A stretch of 64,000 nt of DNA from JANSWY01 sp965243755 (GTDB lineage Bacteria > Bacteroidota > Bacteroidia > Cytophagales > Cyclobacteriaceae): NCBI GenBank assembly GCA_965243755.1, contig CBDEVW010000002.1, positions 1,004,010 through 1,068,009 of the forward strand, written 5' to 3'. This document shows positions 19,039-27,948 of this stretch, piece by piece. The number at the start of each line of letters is the position of its first letter. Within the stretch, counting starts at the first letter, position 1. A model generated the notes under the pieces. The model had not been told where the DNA came from. It did no database searches and was given only the letters and a program-made list of their open reading frames with translations. The position numbers and the translations under genes were made by a program.

Positions 19039-20579
19039 TCAAGAAAACTTTTTATATCGCACTTTTTATTGTCACCACAGCTGGGGTCTTTTCAGGGCTA
19101 CTGTTTGGATCTTCACAGGTGATTGCCTTTTTCAGGTCGGGGGCAGATCAATCGCAAATGCTGTTGCTGAGCGGTGAACAACTCAATGACTATTATCAGC
19201 CTAAGGTAACCTGGGCGGCAGATCATTCAGCGGAGGGCAGAGAGATGGAGCCAGGTACCAGAACCAAAATCACTGCAGATTATGTGGCTGGGCATTACTA
19301 TCAGTTCTTGAGTACCAATGATGGAAGGGCACAGGGTTTGAAAGATTATTTTACCAACAAATCGAGGGAAAAGTTAATCAGACTCGCTGGCAATCAGGAA
19401 AGTCAATCAACGTCACACAAAGCCACCACGATTGAGCATCAGATGACTTTGAAGTTCTATGCCGAAGATGGTACGCTGGCGGTGCTCAATGATGTGGTAA
19501 TTACCTACAATGAATTGGGTAAATCTGGTGAAACCCTGATACAGTATTACGACACCTCTTCGTATGAGGTCATGCTGTTGTTGGAAGATAATTTTTGGAG
19601 AGTACGGCATAAGGTCCGGGTAAATGAAACTGGTTCATTTGATTTTCCTCAAAGCAAATCAGAAAAGTCTATCCGGGGAGGCCAATTCACTTATGGACAA
19701 GACTCGTCATTTCAATTGAAATGCATGAACTACTACCCAAAAGACTTCCCATGGGAAGCCATGTGGTCAAACTTTGACAGTCTGGATTTACAGAGCGATT
19801 TTCAGGAAATATCGGAAATGGGTTTTAATAGCCTCAGAATATTCATTCCATATAAAGAATTCGGAGGTGCTAAGGTGGACGCAAGACACCTGTCTGATTT
19901 ACAGCAATTGCTGACTGTTGCGGAACAATACGATTTAAAAGTCATTGTTACCCTTTTCGATTTTTTTCTGGGGTACTCCATGGAACAATGGACGCTGGCA
20001 GACAGACACGCCGAGCAAATTGTGATGGCCATGAAGGATCACCCGGCATTGTTTGGGTGGGACATTAAAAATGAACCAGACCTTGATTTTGAGACCTCCG
20101 AAGAACATCAGGTGATTTCCTGGTTGGACTTTATGATCAAAAGAGTAAAAACATACGATCCCGATCACTTTGTGACCATAGGGTGGAGTCAGCCGGAGAT
20201 GCATGAAACCCTCAGTGATCAGGTTGATTTTATTTCATTCCACTATTACCGACCAACTACTGATCTGATCAATATTCAATCAGTAAAGCCGGTGATGTTG
20301 GGTGAAACGGGCATGCATAGTTTCTCAGCCTGGTGGTTCCCATTCAGCAAAACACAAGAAGAACAAGCACAATACATTGATGAAGTCTTGAAAATCATTG
20401 CTGACAAGCACTGGAGTTACGGACTTTGGACGCTTTATGATTTTCCTCAGGTTCCATCCAATGTGGCAGGATCAGCCCCCTGGAAAAAGGCACCTCAAAA
20501 AAGCATGGGCCTGATTCAGGTGGATGGTACCAAGAAAAGTGCCTACGATATCATCAGAAAATTTAACAATACACATTGA
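19035..20579 (+). CDS. Membrane-anchored GH5-like glycoside hydrolase
   Basis: 514 aa. An N-terminal membrane anchor or signal (about residues 5-30) and a ~190-residue NTF2-like or unknown region precede a TIM-barrel domain from ~225. GH5/clan-A signs are GWDIKNEPD with the acid/base E347, SFHYYRP, and the nucleophile region MLGETG with E424. It probably trims or cleaves a beta-glycan in the periplasm during export of the polymer made by this cluster. It starts with an ATGA overlap with the preceding gene. Clan assignment is from the two catalytic Glu motifs; the substrate is unknown. Confidence 0.75.
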   Translation: MIKKTFYIALFIVTTAGVFSGLLFGSSQVIAFFRSGADQSQMLLLSGEQLNDYYQPKVTWAADHSAEGREMEPGTRTKITADYVAGHYYQFLSTNDGRAQGLKDYFTNKSREKLIRLAGNQESQSTSHKATTIEHQMTLKFYAEDGTLAVLNDVVITYNELGKSGETLIQYYDTSSYEVMLLLEDNFWRVRHKVRVNETGSFDFPQSKSEKSIRGGQFTYGQDSSFQLKCMNYYPKDFPWEAMWSNFDSLDLQSDFQEISEMGFNSLRIFIPYKEFGGAKVDARHLSDLQQLLTVAEQYDLKVIVTLFDFFLGYSMEQWTLADRHAEQIVMAMKDHPALFGWDIKNEPDLDFETSEEHQVISWLDFMIKRVKTYDPDHFVTIGWSQPEMHETLSDQVDFISFHYYRPTTDLINIQSVKPVMLGETGMHSFSAWWFPFSKTQEEQAQYIDEVLKIIADKHWSYGLWTLYDFPQVPSNVAGSAPWKKAPQKSMGLIQVDGTKKSAYDIIRKFNNTH

Positions 20580-20597
20580 TCGCATCTAGAAAAAGAA

Positions 20598-21812
20598 ATG
20601 ATAAGCAATAAGAAAACAAGTAATAAAATGAAAAAGAACTTAAAACTCGCATTGGTAACACCTTACCCTCCCAGTCTCACCACTTTAAATGAATACGGCT
20701 ACCACTTTGCACAGCATATGGCTGAAAAAGAGGAGGTAGAATCGTTACACCTCATCACTGAAACCATGGAAGAAGGCGTAGAATATGCCAGTGATAATGA
20801 GAAGATTCACTTTCATCCCACATGGAAATTCAATAGTTGGAGCAATTCCTTCAAAATCCTAAAGCAAGTTCGCCAGCTTAAGCCGGATACAGTGATTATT
20901 AACCTGCAATTTCTACTTTTTGGAGATAAGAAAATTGCAGGAGCACTAGGATTGATGTTACCTGTCTTGTTGAGGATTTTTGGGATCAAAACCATTGTAT
21001 TGCTACATAATATTCTGGAAGAAGTTGATCTTCAAAAAGCCGGGATTACCCAAAACCCAATCTTGCAAAAGGTATACAATCTCATAGGTAATGTACTGAC
21101 ACGGTTCATCCTCACCGCCAATATCGTTGGAGTAACAATTGAAAAGTATGTAGATATTTTAAAGGATAAATACAATGCAAAAAATGTAGTGCTACTACCC
21201 CATGGAACATTCGAGATTCCTGAAATGCCGGATTTTGATAGGAAGGAAGAAACACATCGAGTGATGACTTTTGGGAAGTTTGGGACTTACAAAAAAGTGG
21301 AGCAACTGATTGAAGCATTTCAGCAGGTACAGGAAACCACTGAAGAACCTATGGAGTTGGTCATTGCTGGTACTGATAATCCCAACGCGACCGGGTATTT
21401 GCAGGGAGTGAAAGAAACCTATAAGGAGGTGTCAGGGCTTGAGTTTACTGGTTATGTAGCGGAAGAGGATGTGCCAGGGTTGTTCACAGAAAGTAGCGTG
21501 GTAGTTTTTCCTTATACATCCACTACGGGCAGCTCAGGGGTATTACACCAGGCAGGCAGCTATGGTAAAGCAGTAGTTTTGCCCCATTTGGGAGATTTGG
21601 GGAGATTGGTTGAAGAAGAAGGATATTCGGGAGAATTTTTTGAACCTGACAGCAAAGACAGTCTGGCCACCGCCATCGAAAAACTGATCAAAGATAAATC
21701 GCATAGAAGAAAACTCGCGGAACAGAATTACTATGCAGCCTCTTCACTGAGCATGGCCGATATCACCGACTGGTATCTTATTCATATCAATAACCTACAA
21801 AACAGCCAATAA
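20598..21812 (+). CDS. GT4-type glycosyltransferase (GT-B fold)
   Basis: 404 aa, or 394 aa if translation starts at the ATG at 20628, just before KKNLKLALVTPYPPS. A GT-B fold transferase: the N-terminal domain has the LVTPYPP glycine-loop equivalent and VIINLQF; the C-terminal domain has MTFGKFGTYKK, VIAGTDNPN, FTGYVAEEDVPGLF and the donor-binding PYTSTTGSSGVLHQAGSYG region. It transfers a sugar from a nucleotide donor, presumably onto the growing polymer. It is 18 bp after the hydrolase and 1 bp before the response regulator, so it is part of the same operon. Confidence 0.88.
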   Translation: MISNKKTSNKMKKNLKLALVTPYPPSLTTLNEYGYHFAQHMAEKEEVESLHLITETMEEGVEYASDNEKIHFHPTWKFNSWSNSFKILKQVRQLKPDTVIINLQFLLFGDKKIAGALGLMLPVLLRIFGIKTIVLLHNILEEVDLQKAGITQNPILQKVYNLIGNVLTRFILTANIVGVTIEKYVDILKDKYNAKNVVLLPHGTFEIPEMPDFDRKEETHRVMTFGKFGTYKKVEQLIEAFQQVQETTEEPMELVIAGTDNPNATGYLQGVKETYKEVSGLEFTGYVAEEDVPGLFTESSVVVFPYTSTTGSSGVLHQAGSYGKAVVLPHLGDLGRLVEEEGYSGEFFEPDSKDSLATAIEKLIKDKSHRRKLAEQNYYAASSLSMADITDWYLIHINNLQNSQ

Positions 21813-21813
21813 C

Positions 21814-22821
21814 ATGACAAGAGCAAAAATACTTATCATAGAAAATGAGTCCGATCTGGCACGATCCATTTCGGATTTCCTCGAGATGAATGACTATCAA
21901 ACCAGCATGCTACATAGTGGAGAAGAAGCCATTGAATGGTTGTTGCACGAAACCCCGGATCTAATTATCTGCGATCTCATGATGCCCGGCATGAATGGTT
22001 ACGATGTGCTGGATGCTGTCCGACAAATTAGAAAACTGGCACAGATACCCTTTTTATTCCTCACCGGAATGGCAGAGGAAGAGTACAGAAGAGCCGGAAT
22101 GATCAAGGGGGCAGATGATTTTATCAGTAAGCCATTCAAATTTGATCAACTACTGGCCTCCATTCAGTCTGCACTGGAAAAAAATAATTTTAGGACAAGC
22201 GAGATTAAAAGACTTTCCACTGAGATAGAAAATCAACTTGACTCCATCAACCAGGTGAACTACCTCACCAATCATATGGTAAGAGCCAATCTGGCCAACA
22301 TTATGCTGACACTCGAATTACTCCAGTCGGGTGAACTGGCTACACATGAGGCATTAGGTATTCTCTATGAATCCGCTGGGAAGATTGATCATAACACCGC
22401 GGACATTAACAATATCCTGCATCAGGATAAGGAAACCAAAGTGGGAACAGTTCCCTCGAAACTAAAGTATGATAAGGTAATGCTGGTTGATGATGATCCA
22501 ACGCAGCTAATGCTCAACAAAATGGTGATCAGCAAGGTACTCGATACTGATTCAATTGTTACGTTTACCGATGGACTGGCAGCACTTGATCACCTGGCAA
22601 CCCATCAGGTGGATGTCATTTTCCTGGATCTTAACATGCCCAATATGTCCGGAATGGAAGTGCTGGAAGCCATTAAAGTGAGCAGACTAAATATTCCGGT
22701 AATCATGCTCAGCTCATCACTGGATCCGGCACAAATCAATTCCTGCTACAGCTATGAAAATGTTACTCAATACCTGGTGAAGCCGTTGAACCCAGAGCGC
22801 TTGAAAAGGGTGATTGCTTAG
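21814..22821 (+). CDS. Double-receiver response regulator with degenerate DHp-like middle (REC-DHp-REC)
   Basis: 335 aa. REC1 spans residues 1-120 with phospho-acceptor D54 (LIICDLMMPGMNG) and K106. REC2 spans 220-335 with the acidic pocket DDD (226-228), D272 (FLDLNMPNMSG) and a KP motif near 323. Residues 135-205 look like a histidine-kinase dimerisation domain (LTNHMVRANLANIMLTLELL, His154) but no ATPase domain follows. It has no DNA-binding domain, so it probably acts by protein contact or phosphotransfer on the polysaccharide machinery. It is the last gene of the plus-strand operon and is followed by a strong terminator. Confidence 0.85.
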   Translation: MTRAKILIIENESDLARSISDFLEMNDYQTSMLHSGEEAIEWLLHETPDLIICDLMMPGMNGYDVLDAVRQIRKLAQIPFLFLTGMAEEEYRRAGMIKGADDFISKPFKFDQLLASIQSALEKNNFRTSEIKRLSTEIENQLDSINQVNYLTNHMVRANLANIMLTLELLQSGELATHEALGILYESAGKIDHNTADINNILHQDKETKVGTVPSKLKYDKVMLVDDDPTQLMLNKMVISKVLDTDSIVTFTDGLAALDHLATHQVDVIFLDLNMPNMSGMEVLEAIKVSRLNIPVIMLSSSLDPAQINSCYSYENVTQYLVKPLNPERLKRVIA

Positions 22822-22852
22822 AGATCATTGTACAAAATGCATCAATAAAAAA

Positions 22853-22883
22853 GGGACTCGGTTCAAACCGAGTCCCTCTTTTT
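22853..22883. terminator. Bidirectional intrinsic terminator
   Basis: A perfect 11-bp stem (22853-22863 / 22866-22876) with a 2-nt centre, preceded by A6 and followed by CTTTTTT. It lies between convergent genes and can serve both the response regulator and the flippase. Confidence 0.9.
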
Positions 22884-22898
22884 TGTGAGTAAGCGTTG

Positions 22899-24119
22899 TT
22901 ATCTGTGAATTTTCAAAATGACAAATAGTACTACCAATAAAGTCCCCATACTTACCACCTGAACCATTACAACCTCTTCAAGGCTGTTATGAAACCATTG
23001 GTAGCAGAACAATTGCGCAAGGGCAAAAACACCAGCCAATAAAACCGGCCAAAACCTGTCTATGGAAATAAAATAATAGATCACCAGATTTGACAAAGCA
23101 AAAAATGAAGTTGCCAAAGCATATTTCCACAATAACCCGGAAATAGGTAAAAACGCTTCACCAAATAGGATCATAATAGAGAATCTTGGGAACAGCCCTG
23201 TGAAAAGCACTATAATGGTAGAGAGTCCCGAAATAAGCAGGATGTTTCTGTACAGAAGGTGAGTGACAGGAAGACCTTTCTTCTTTCGTTCCACCACCTT
23301 CGGGATCAGTAGCATTACCAGTACCCAGGTTGCAAAATAGATCATGCGACCAACCAGTGAAATGGAGGTGTAGAGGCCCGCGGTAGTGTTGTCAAAATAG
23401 TGTTTCACCATGATCAGGTCTCCGTAATTAATCAGGATTTGTACCAGCTCATAGGCAATGGTAAAACCAAAGAATTTTAAAATTTGGATGCTTAGGGGTT
23501 TCGGTAACTTTTTCAGCCTAATGTTTATATCCACCGATGAGATGGAAGTGATGATGGAAAAAACAATGGCAAATGCCAGGATCAGACTACTTTGTGAAGG
23601 AAACATTACCAATAGCAGGAATGTGCTCAATATTTTGACCCACAATTCCTTTTGGTAAGAAGTGGATAGCCCAATGAATTGTTGTTTTCCCTGAAAAACA
23701 CCTCGCTGAACACTGAGGTAACAATAAAAAGGGAACCCTAGCGAAAATACTACCAATACCAGAGGGTTGCTAAGCTGAAAATATACTGTAATGGGCTGAA
23801 GAAATGCAATAACAAGGAGCGTGAGGGCTGTACCTGTAAGAAAGCCGCCAACCAGCATCCAATGCTGAACGGACCTGTCAGCACTTCTGGTGTCACCAGC
23901 AAACCTGGTAGCGGTCAATTGAAATGTCATCCCGAATAAGGAGACCACCAAAAGCAGACTTAAAATGAGTCCAGCTTCCGCAAATTGTGTAGGTCCCAGG
24001 GTTCTTCCCAGAATCAGATTGAAACCGTAATTGCCTCCATTGACAATTAAACTACTGATCATAAATACAGAAGCTGGAGTAAACCGCCGTGTACTGATTC
24101 TATTCAATAATGAAAACAT
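22899..24119 (-). CDS. Polysaccharide flippase/exporter (MATE/Wzx superfamily)
   Basis: 406 aa with about 12 hydrophobic helices and the family's typical N-terminal layout (NGGNYGFNLILGRTLGPTQFAEAGLILSL). It would flip polyprenyl-linked saccharide units, or help export polymer, across the inner membrane. Its start overlaps the end of the STAS gene by 20 bp, so the two are co-transcribed. It is convergent with the main plus-strand glycan operon. Confidence 0.88.
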   Translation of the reverse strand: MFSLLNRISTRRFTPASVFMISSLIVNGGNYGFNLILGRTLGPTQFAEAGLILSLLLVVSLFGMTFQLTATRFAGDTRSADRSVQHWMLVGGFLTGTALTLLVIAFLQPITVYFQLSNPLVLVVFSLGFPFYCYLSVQRGVFQGKQQFIGLSTSYQKELWVKILSTFLLLVMFPSQSSLILAFAIVFSIITSISSVDINIRLKKLPKPLSIQILKFFGFTIAYELVQILINYGDLIMVKHYFDNTTAGLYTSISLVGRMIYFATWVLVMLLIPKVVERKKKGLPVTHLLYRNILLISGLSTIIVLFTGLFPRFSIMILFGEAFLPISGLLWKYALATSFFALSNLVIYYFISIDRFWPVLLAGVFALAQLFCYQWFHNSLEEVVMVQVVSMGTLLVVLFVILKIHR

Positions 24120-24369
24120 TGCTTAATTGGGTTTTATGAATAAGTGCTTTGATTCTATCCGAATTACAATTGGTATAGGTGAGTATTTTTCCCATTCTTC
24201 GCAGTTTCATATGGAGATTGAGTAGTGCATTGAAATTGGCCAGACTTACATGGTCCACATCTTCCATGTTGATGTTGAACTGCTCAGTTTCGTTTAGCCT
24301 GGTCTCAATAATTTTAGATAGTGAGGTCAGGTCTTTTGGTTGTTTTAGCCTGTCGAGTTTGATTTCCAT
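24100..24369 (-). CDS. STAS-domain protein (anti-sigma-factor-antagonist-like)
   Basis: 89 aa. A single domain with the STAS-like order: LTSLSKIIETRLNETEQFNINMEDVDHVSLANFNALLNLHMKLRRMGK and a final LSNVFIIE strand. The usual phosphorylated Ser position appears as S52 in VDHVSLANFNALL (approximate). STAS proteins act as partner switches; translational overlap with the flippase suggests it regulates the polysaccharide machinery. Confidence 0.65.
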   Translation of the reverse strand: MEIKLDRLKQPKDLTSLSKIIETRLNETEQFNINMEDVDHVSLANFNALLNLHMKLRRMGKILTYTNCNSDRIKALIHKTQLSNVFIIE

Positions 24370-24569
24370 TTTTCTTTTTTCTTCAAAGTAAAGCCTCCTA
24401 TAGGAGCACTGAGGTAACAGTCCGACGAATGGAAATATTAGGCTGCCCAGTTGTTGCGCAGGCCTGATGACCGTTTGAGATGGCCCATTATCTGCGCTGA
24501 ACTCCTAAAAATGGGCAGTCATCGATAATAAAATATGGAGGCTCAATCCTATGATACTTTTGAATCACT

Positions 24570-26651
24570 ATGAAACGAAAGAGATATAAAAGAAAACTAA
24601 TTATCATTTTTTCCTTTGCTTCCTGGATGTTGCTGGCAGCAATTTCCCTAACGGCAGAGGCACAGGACATGGAGCCTGGATTCAAATTGCTGAATGAAGG
24701 ATCCTTCTCGGATGCAGGTCAGTTTTTTAAGACAGTATTAAAGAACGACCCTGACAACAAAACAGCAAAAATCTGTTATGGCCGGGCGCTTGGCCTTGGA
24801 GGACAACCAGCGCCTGCACTTTTATTATTTAATCAACTGGCAGCTCAATTCCCGGAAGACAAGGAAGTGCTACTCAACCAGGCAGAAGCCAGTCTGTGGA
24901 ATAATAAGGGAATGGACGCCCTGGAAATCTACCAACGACTCACTTTGGCCCACCCTAATTCTTTCACTGCGCATCTTGGTTTAGCCAATAGCTTCGCCAG
25001 TATTAAAAAATATAGCGAGGCTTTCAATGCCATTAATATGGCACTGCAACTGGATGAAACTAACCAACAAGCGCAACTTTCCAGAAAGTACATCATTCTG
25101 GGTTATGCAAATGAGTTGGCTTCTATGCAACAGAATTTTGATAGGGCGCTGGAATTGATCGGAGTAAACTTATCAATTGACGGAAAAGATCAGGAGAGTC
25201 TCAATTTGAAAGCCAATGTGGAAATCATTGCCGGAAGATATGAATCTGCACTAGCGACCTATGATCAACTTGGTGATTCAACGGACAGGTTTATGGGAAA
25301 GTCCCTTGTTTTTCATTTGCAGAATAGAAATGTTGAGGCATTGCAACTTGCTGGTGATGCAAGAAGAACGGCCAACAATACCAAAACACAGATGCATTAT
25401 TTCAATGCGCTGCTCTGGAATAATCAATTAAAAGAAGCAGAACACTTTTTGGACACTGTGGCAAAATTTGCGGCAACTGATAAAGAATTGTTAGCTGCAA
25501 AGGCAAGGTATTACCTCTATAAGGGAGATTTTCTTGCATCAATCAAGGGATACAATCAATTGCTAGCGCTTGATTCAATGTCTTTCGAAGGAAACCTGGG
25601 TAAAGCAGATGCTTATCATGCTTTGGGGATGGATAAAAAGGCCTATCTGGCTGGTTTTCAAACCACAAAAATATATCCTGGTCAGAAAGATGTGACTGGG
25701 TTCATCCAAAAGTTAAATGCTTCCACCAGTCCGATGGTGAACTCAAAATGGTCCTACAGTCGTTCGAATGATGGGAGCAGCAACATGAGCTGGATGGCGA
25801 GTGGATCACTTTCCCCGACACCTAATTCCAGGTTCAGTATCTCTCTGCAGAAAAAAAATTACTTAAGCACCTCACAGGAAGATCCAAGCAGGAGCCAATT
25901 AGTGAAAGGAACATTCAGTCAACAGGTAAACAGCAGAATTAAACTCAACGGGTCACTGGGCTTATTCCAGACCGCAACCGGTGAGCGGAGAAAGCAGCAT
26001 TATTTGATGAAGGACGTCTGGGCTAACATCTGGGTTAATGAGCATCACAAATCAACCATCGGATTTTATCAGGAGGTTCAGGATTTCAATCAGGCCCTGG
26101 TTTTACAAAGCCTTCAGACTCAGCATTTGGCATTAAAAAATGCTGCATTTTGGAAATCTACGGGCTTTGGTTGGTACAGTGAGTATTACTACAGTTTTTA
26201 CTCTGATAACAATCGCCGTTCGTTATTCTTTACTTCCCTTTACAAAAACTTTTCTAAAGCCAGTTTTCTTAAAACGGGAATCAACTACATCAATTTATCT
26301 TTTCAGGAGCAGTATCCCACTTTCTATTACAGCCCGGACATGTACAATCAGCTGGAGGTTTTTGGTGGTGTAGAGTTGAAATCAAAACAAGAAAATGCCA
26401 TTCATTTTTTAGGAGATGCAGGGATTGGTATGCAAAGAACCAATAATAGCAATCAACTCACATGGCGCATAAAAGCCAGTCTGTCAAAAAAAATCAACCG
26501 ATGGAACTTCAAAACGTTTGGAGAATACAGTTCAATCGCTGCAGTTGGGGGAACCGGATTTTCTTACCAAAACCTGGGACTGGAGATCAGTTTTCAGGTC
26601 ACTAAACAACCAGTCTTTTTTAAGAAGCTTAAATCTGATTACTCAAAGTAG
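24570..26651 (+). CDS. TPR protein with C-terminal outer-membrane beta-barrel (YaiO-like)
   Basis: 693 aa. A signal peptide ends near residue 31 (SLTAEAQD); ten or so TPR-like helical repeats run to about 385 (GFKLLNEGSFSDAGQFFKTVLKNDPDNKTAK is the first); then a ~300-residue region of alternating aromatic strands with WANIWV, FGWYSEYYYSF and a final LEISFQVT strand, typical of a YaiO-type barrel. Such TPR-barrel proteins (compare BcsC, PgaA, AlgK/AlgE) export exopolysaccharide across the outer membrane. It is divergent from the STAS/flippase pair. The export role is inferred from architecture and context. Confidence 0.75.
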   Translation: MKRKRYKRKLIIIFSFASWMLLAAISLTAEAQDMEPGFKLLNEGSFSDAGQFFKTVLKNDPDNKTAKICYGRALGLGGQPAPALLLFNQLAAQFPEDKEVLLNQAEASLWNNKGMDALEIYQRLTLAHPNSFTAHLGLANSFASIKKYSEAFNAINMALQLDETNQQAQLSRKYIILGYANELASMQQNFDRALELIGVNLSIDGKDQESLNLKANVEIIAGRYESALATYDQLGDSTDRFMGKSLVFHLQNRNVEALQLAGDARRTANNTKTQMHYFNALLWNNQLKEAEHFLDTVAKFAATDKELLAAKARYYLYKGDFLASIKGYNQLLALDSMSFEGNLGKADAYHALGMDKKAYLAGFQTTKIYPGQKDVTGFIQKLNASTSPMVNSKWSYSRSNDGSSNMSWMASGSLSPTPNSRFSISLQKKNYLSTSQEDPSRSQLVKGTFSQQVNSRIKLNGSLGLFQTATGERRKQHYLMKDVWANIWVNEHHKSTIGFYQEVQDFNQALVLQSLQTQHLALKNAAFWKSTGFGWYSEYYYSFYSDNNRRSLFFTSLYKNFSKASFLKTGINYINLSFQEQYPTFYYSPDMYNQLEVFGGVELKSKQENAIHFLGDAGIGMQRTNNSNQLTWRIKASLSKKINRWNFKTFGEYSSIAAVGGTGFSYQNLGLEISFQVTKQPVFFKKLKSDYSK

Positions 26652-27140
26652 ATTCAGTAAAAAGGTTACTGGGATTAGCTTGATTAATTGAGATGGTACA
26701 ATTAAATAATCTCAATTTTTAATGTATCAAGCAAACTCATTAAAACTATCTGTTTAGAAACTCCTGGCAATCAAGATCAGTTGATTTCACGGTGAAGTTT
26801 GGTATGCATTGCAATAATCAGTGACACCTATCCCTCTGCAATGGGGATGAAAACAAATGATTAGCTGCAAACATTATTCATCACAATGGTCTGACTATCT
26901 GGTAATAAACATCTAACCAATAAATACCTTTAAAAGTCATGATAATTTTACACGGATCTCCAGCTAAATAAATAGAATGCAATATCGGGTAACGGATTGA
27001 TAATAGGCTAAAGATCGAATCACCATGCGTAATCCACTGGCTTGATGAATTGTATGAAGGGACGATAAAGCTGAAGTACACAAAAGTCACTCCCAATATC
27101 CATCCCTAATTGGATCAGATTTACAAGTAGGTTGAAAAAC
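26652..27140. other. Gene-free interval
   Basis: About 490 bp of AT-rich sequence between convergent genes. An ATG-initiated frame exists on the minus strand (26881-27096), but its product looks unconvincing (many Tyr/Ile, no domain) and no leader is seen. Possible decayed coding sequence or 3' untranslated regions. I see no tRNA or repeat here. Confidence 0.5.
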
Positions 27141-27170
27141 AAAAAAGGACTAACACATCATGGTAGTCCT
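27141..27170 (-). terminator. Terminator of the FIST/kinase/LytTR operon
   Basis: A 7-bp inverted repeat (27146-27152 / 27164-27170) with an 11-nt loop, followed on the minus strand by a run of Ts. It is located 47 bp after the LytTR gene stop. Confidence 0.6.
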
Positions 27171-27216
27171 GGTATTCTCCGTGTGTCGGAAAACTGTATA
27201 GAATTTAATGAAATCA

Positions 27217-27942
27217 TCAAAGCGTATTCAGTCGCTTCATCAGGTTGGGTTTTTGACCTCTGCTGATTGGGATGATCTGTTCATTGATCAACAGGTTGTT
27301 TTCTTCAATGTCTACCACTTTGTCAACATTTACTATGTACGACCTGTGTACCCGAACAAACTGATTGGGGTCCAGCTTCTCTTCCACATTTTTAAAAGTA
27401 GAATTCACTACATATCCCTTCTCTTCGGTTTTGAAAACGGTATAGTCACCTTTCGCTTCCACAAATAAAATATCCTTTATGTCAATCCTGATCAGTCTGG
27501 AGTTGGCCTTGATAAACAAGCTCTGCTGGTTGAATATACCACCTTCTTCCTCTTTGATGTCCTTGATATTTTTGTGATTTTGAATGGCGATCTCAATGCC
27601 TGCATTGATCTCTTTCATGGAATAAGGCTTCACAATATATCCGTAAGGACTATGTTCGGCAGCCTTGTGGATAGTTTCCTTATCGGCATAGGCGGTGGTG
27701 AAAATAAAAGGCAGTCGGAATTCATTCTTCAACTTCTCAGCTACGTCAATTCCTGATTTATCTCCTTTTAACTGAATATCAACCAGAGCCAGCTCCACAT
27801 CTTCACTATTGAGCTTTTCAATGGCTTCATCAAATGAAGGGGCTACACCGACTACTTTGTGATCCAGTATTTCTAGCATTTCTGATAATGATGCCGCAAT
27901 GTGTGGGTCATCTTCTATGATTAAAATGTTATAGGCACTCAT
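27217..27942 (-). CDS. LytTR-type DNA-binding response regulator
   Basis: 241 aa. A receiver domain (residues 1-120, acidic pair D11/D12, phospho-acceptor D55 in LALVDIQLKGD, Lys near 105 in YIVKPYS) is followed by a LytTR DNA-binding domain (about 140-241) with DILFVEAKGDYTVF and the RVHRSYIVNVDKV signature. It is a transcription factor, probably phosphorylated by the kinase encoded 6 bp upstream on the same strand. Its target is not visible in the window. Confidence 0.93.
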   Translation of the reverse strand: MSAYNILIIEDDPHIAASLSEMLEILDHKVVGVAPSFDEAIEKLNSEDVELALVDIQLKGDKSGIDVAEKLKNEFRLPFIFTTAYADKETIHKAAEHSPYGYIVKPYSMKEINAGIEIAIQNHKNIKDIKEEEGGIFNQQSLFIKANSRLIRIDIKDILFVEAKGDYTVFKTEEKGYVVNSTFKNVEEKLDPNQFVRVHRSYIVNVDKVVDIEENNLLINEQIIPISRGQKPNLMKRLNTL

Positions 27943-27948
27943 AATTTT

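Noticed and set aside
24479..24534. Imperfect inverted repeat between the STAS gene and the YaiO-like gene
   Set aside because: Arms contain unpaired bases and no associated regulator or T-run; could be chance.
26881..27096. 71-aa minus-strand ORF in the gap after the YaiO-like gene
   Set aside because: No domain, no leader, aromatic/Ile-rich as expected for AT-rich noncoding DNA; adjacent to a terminator.
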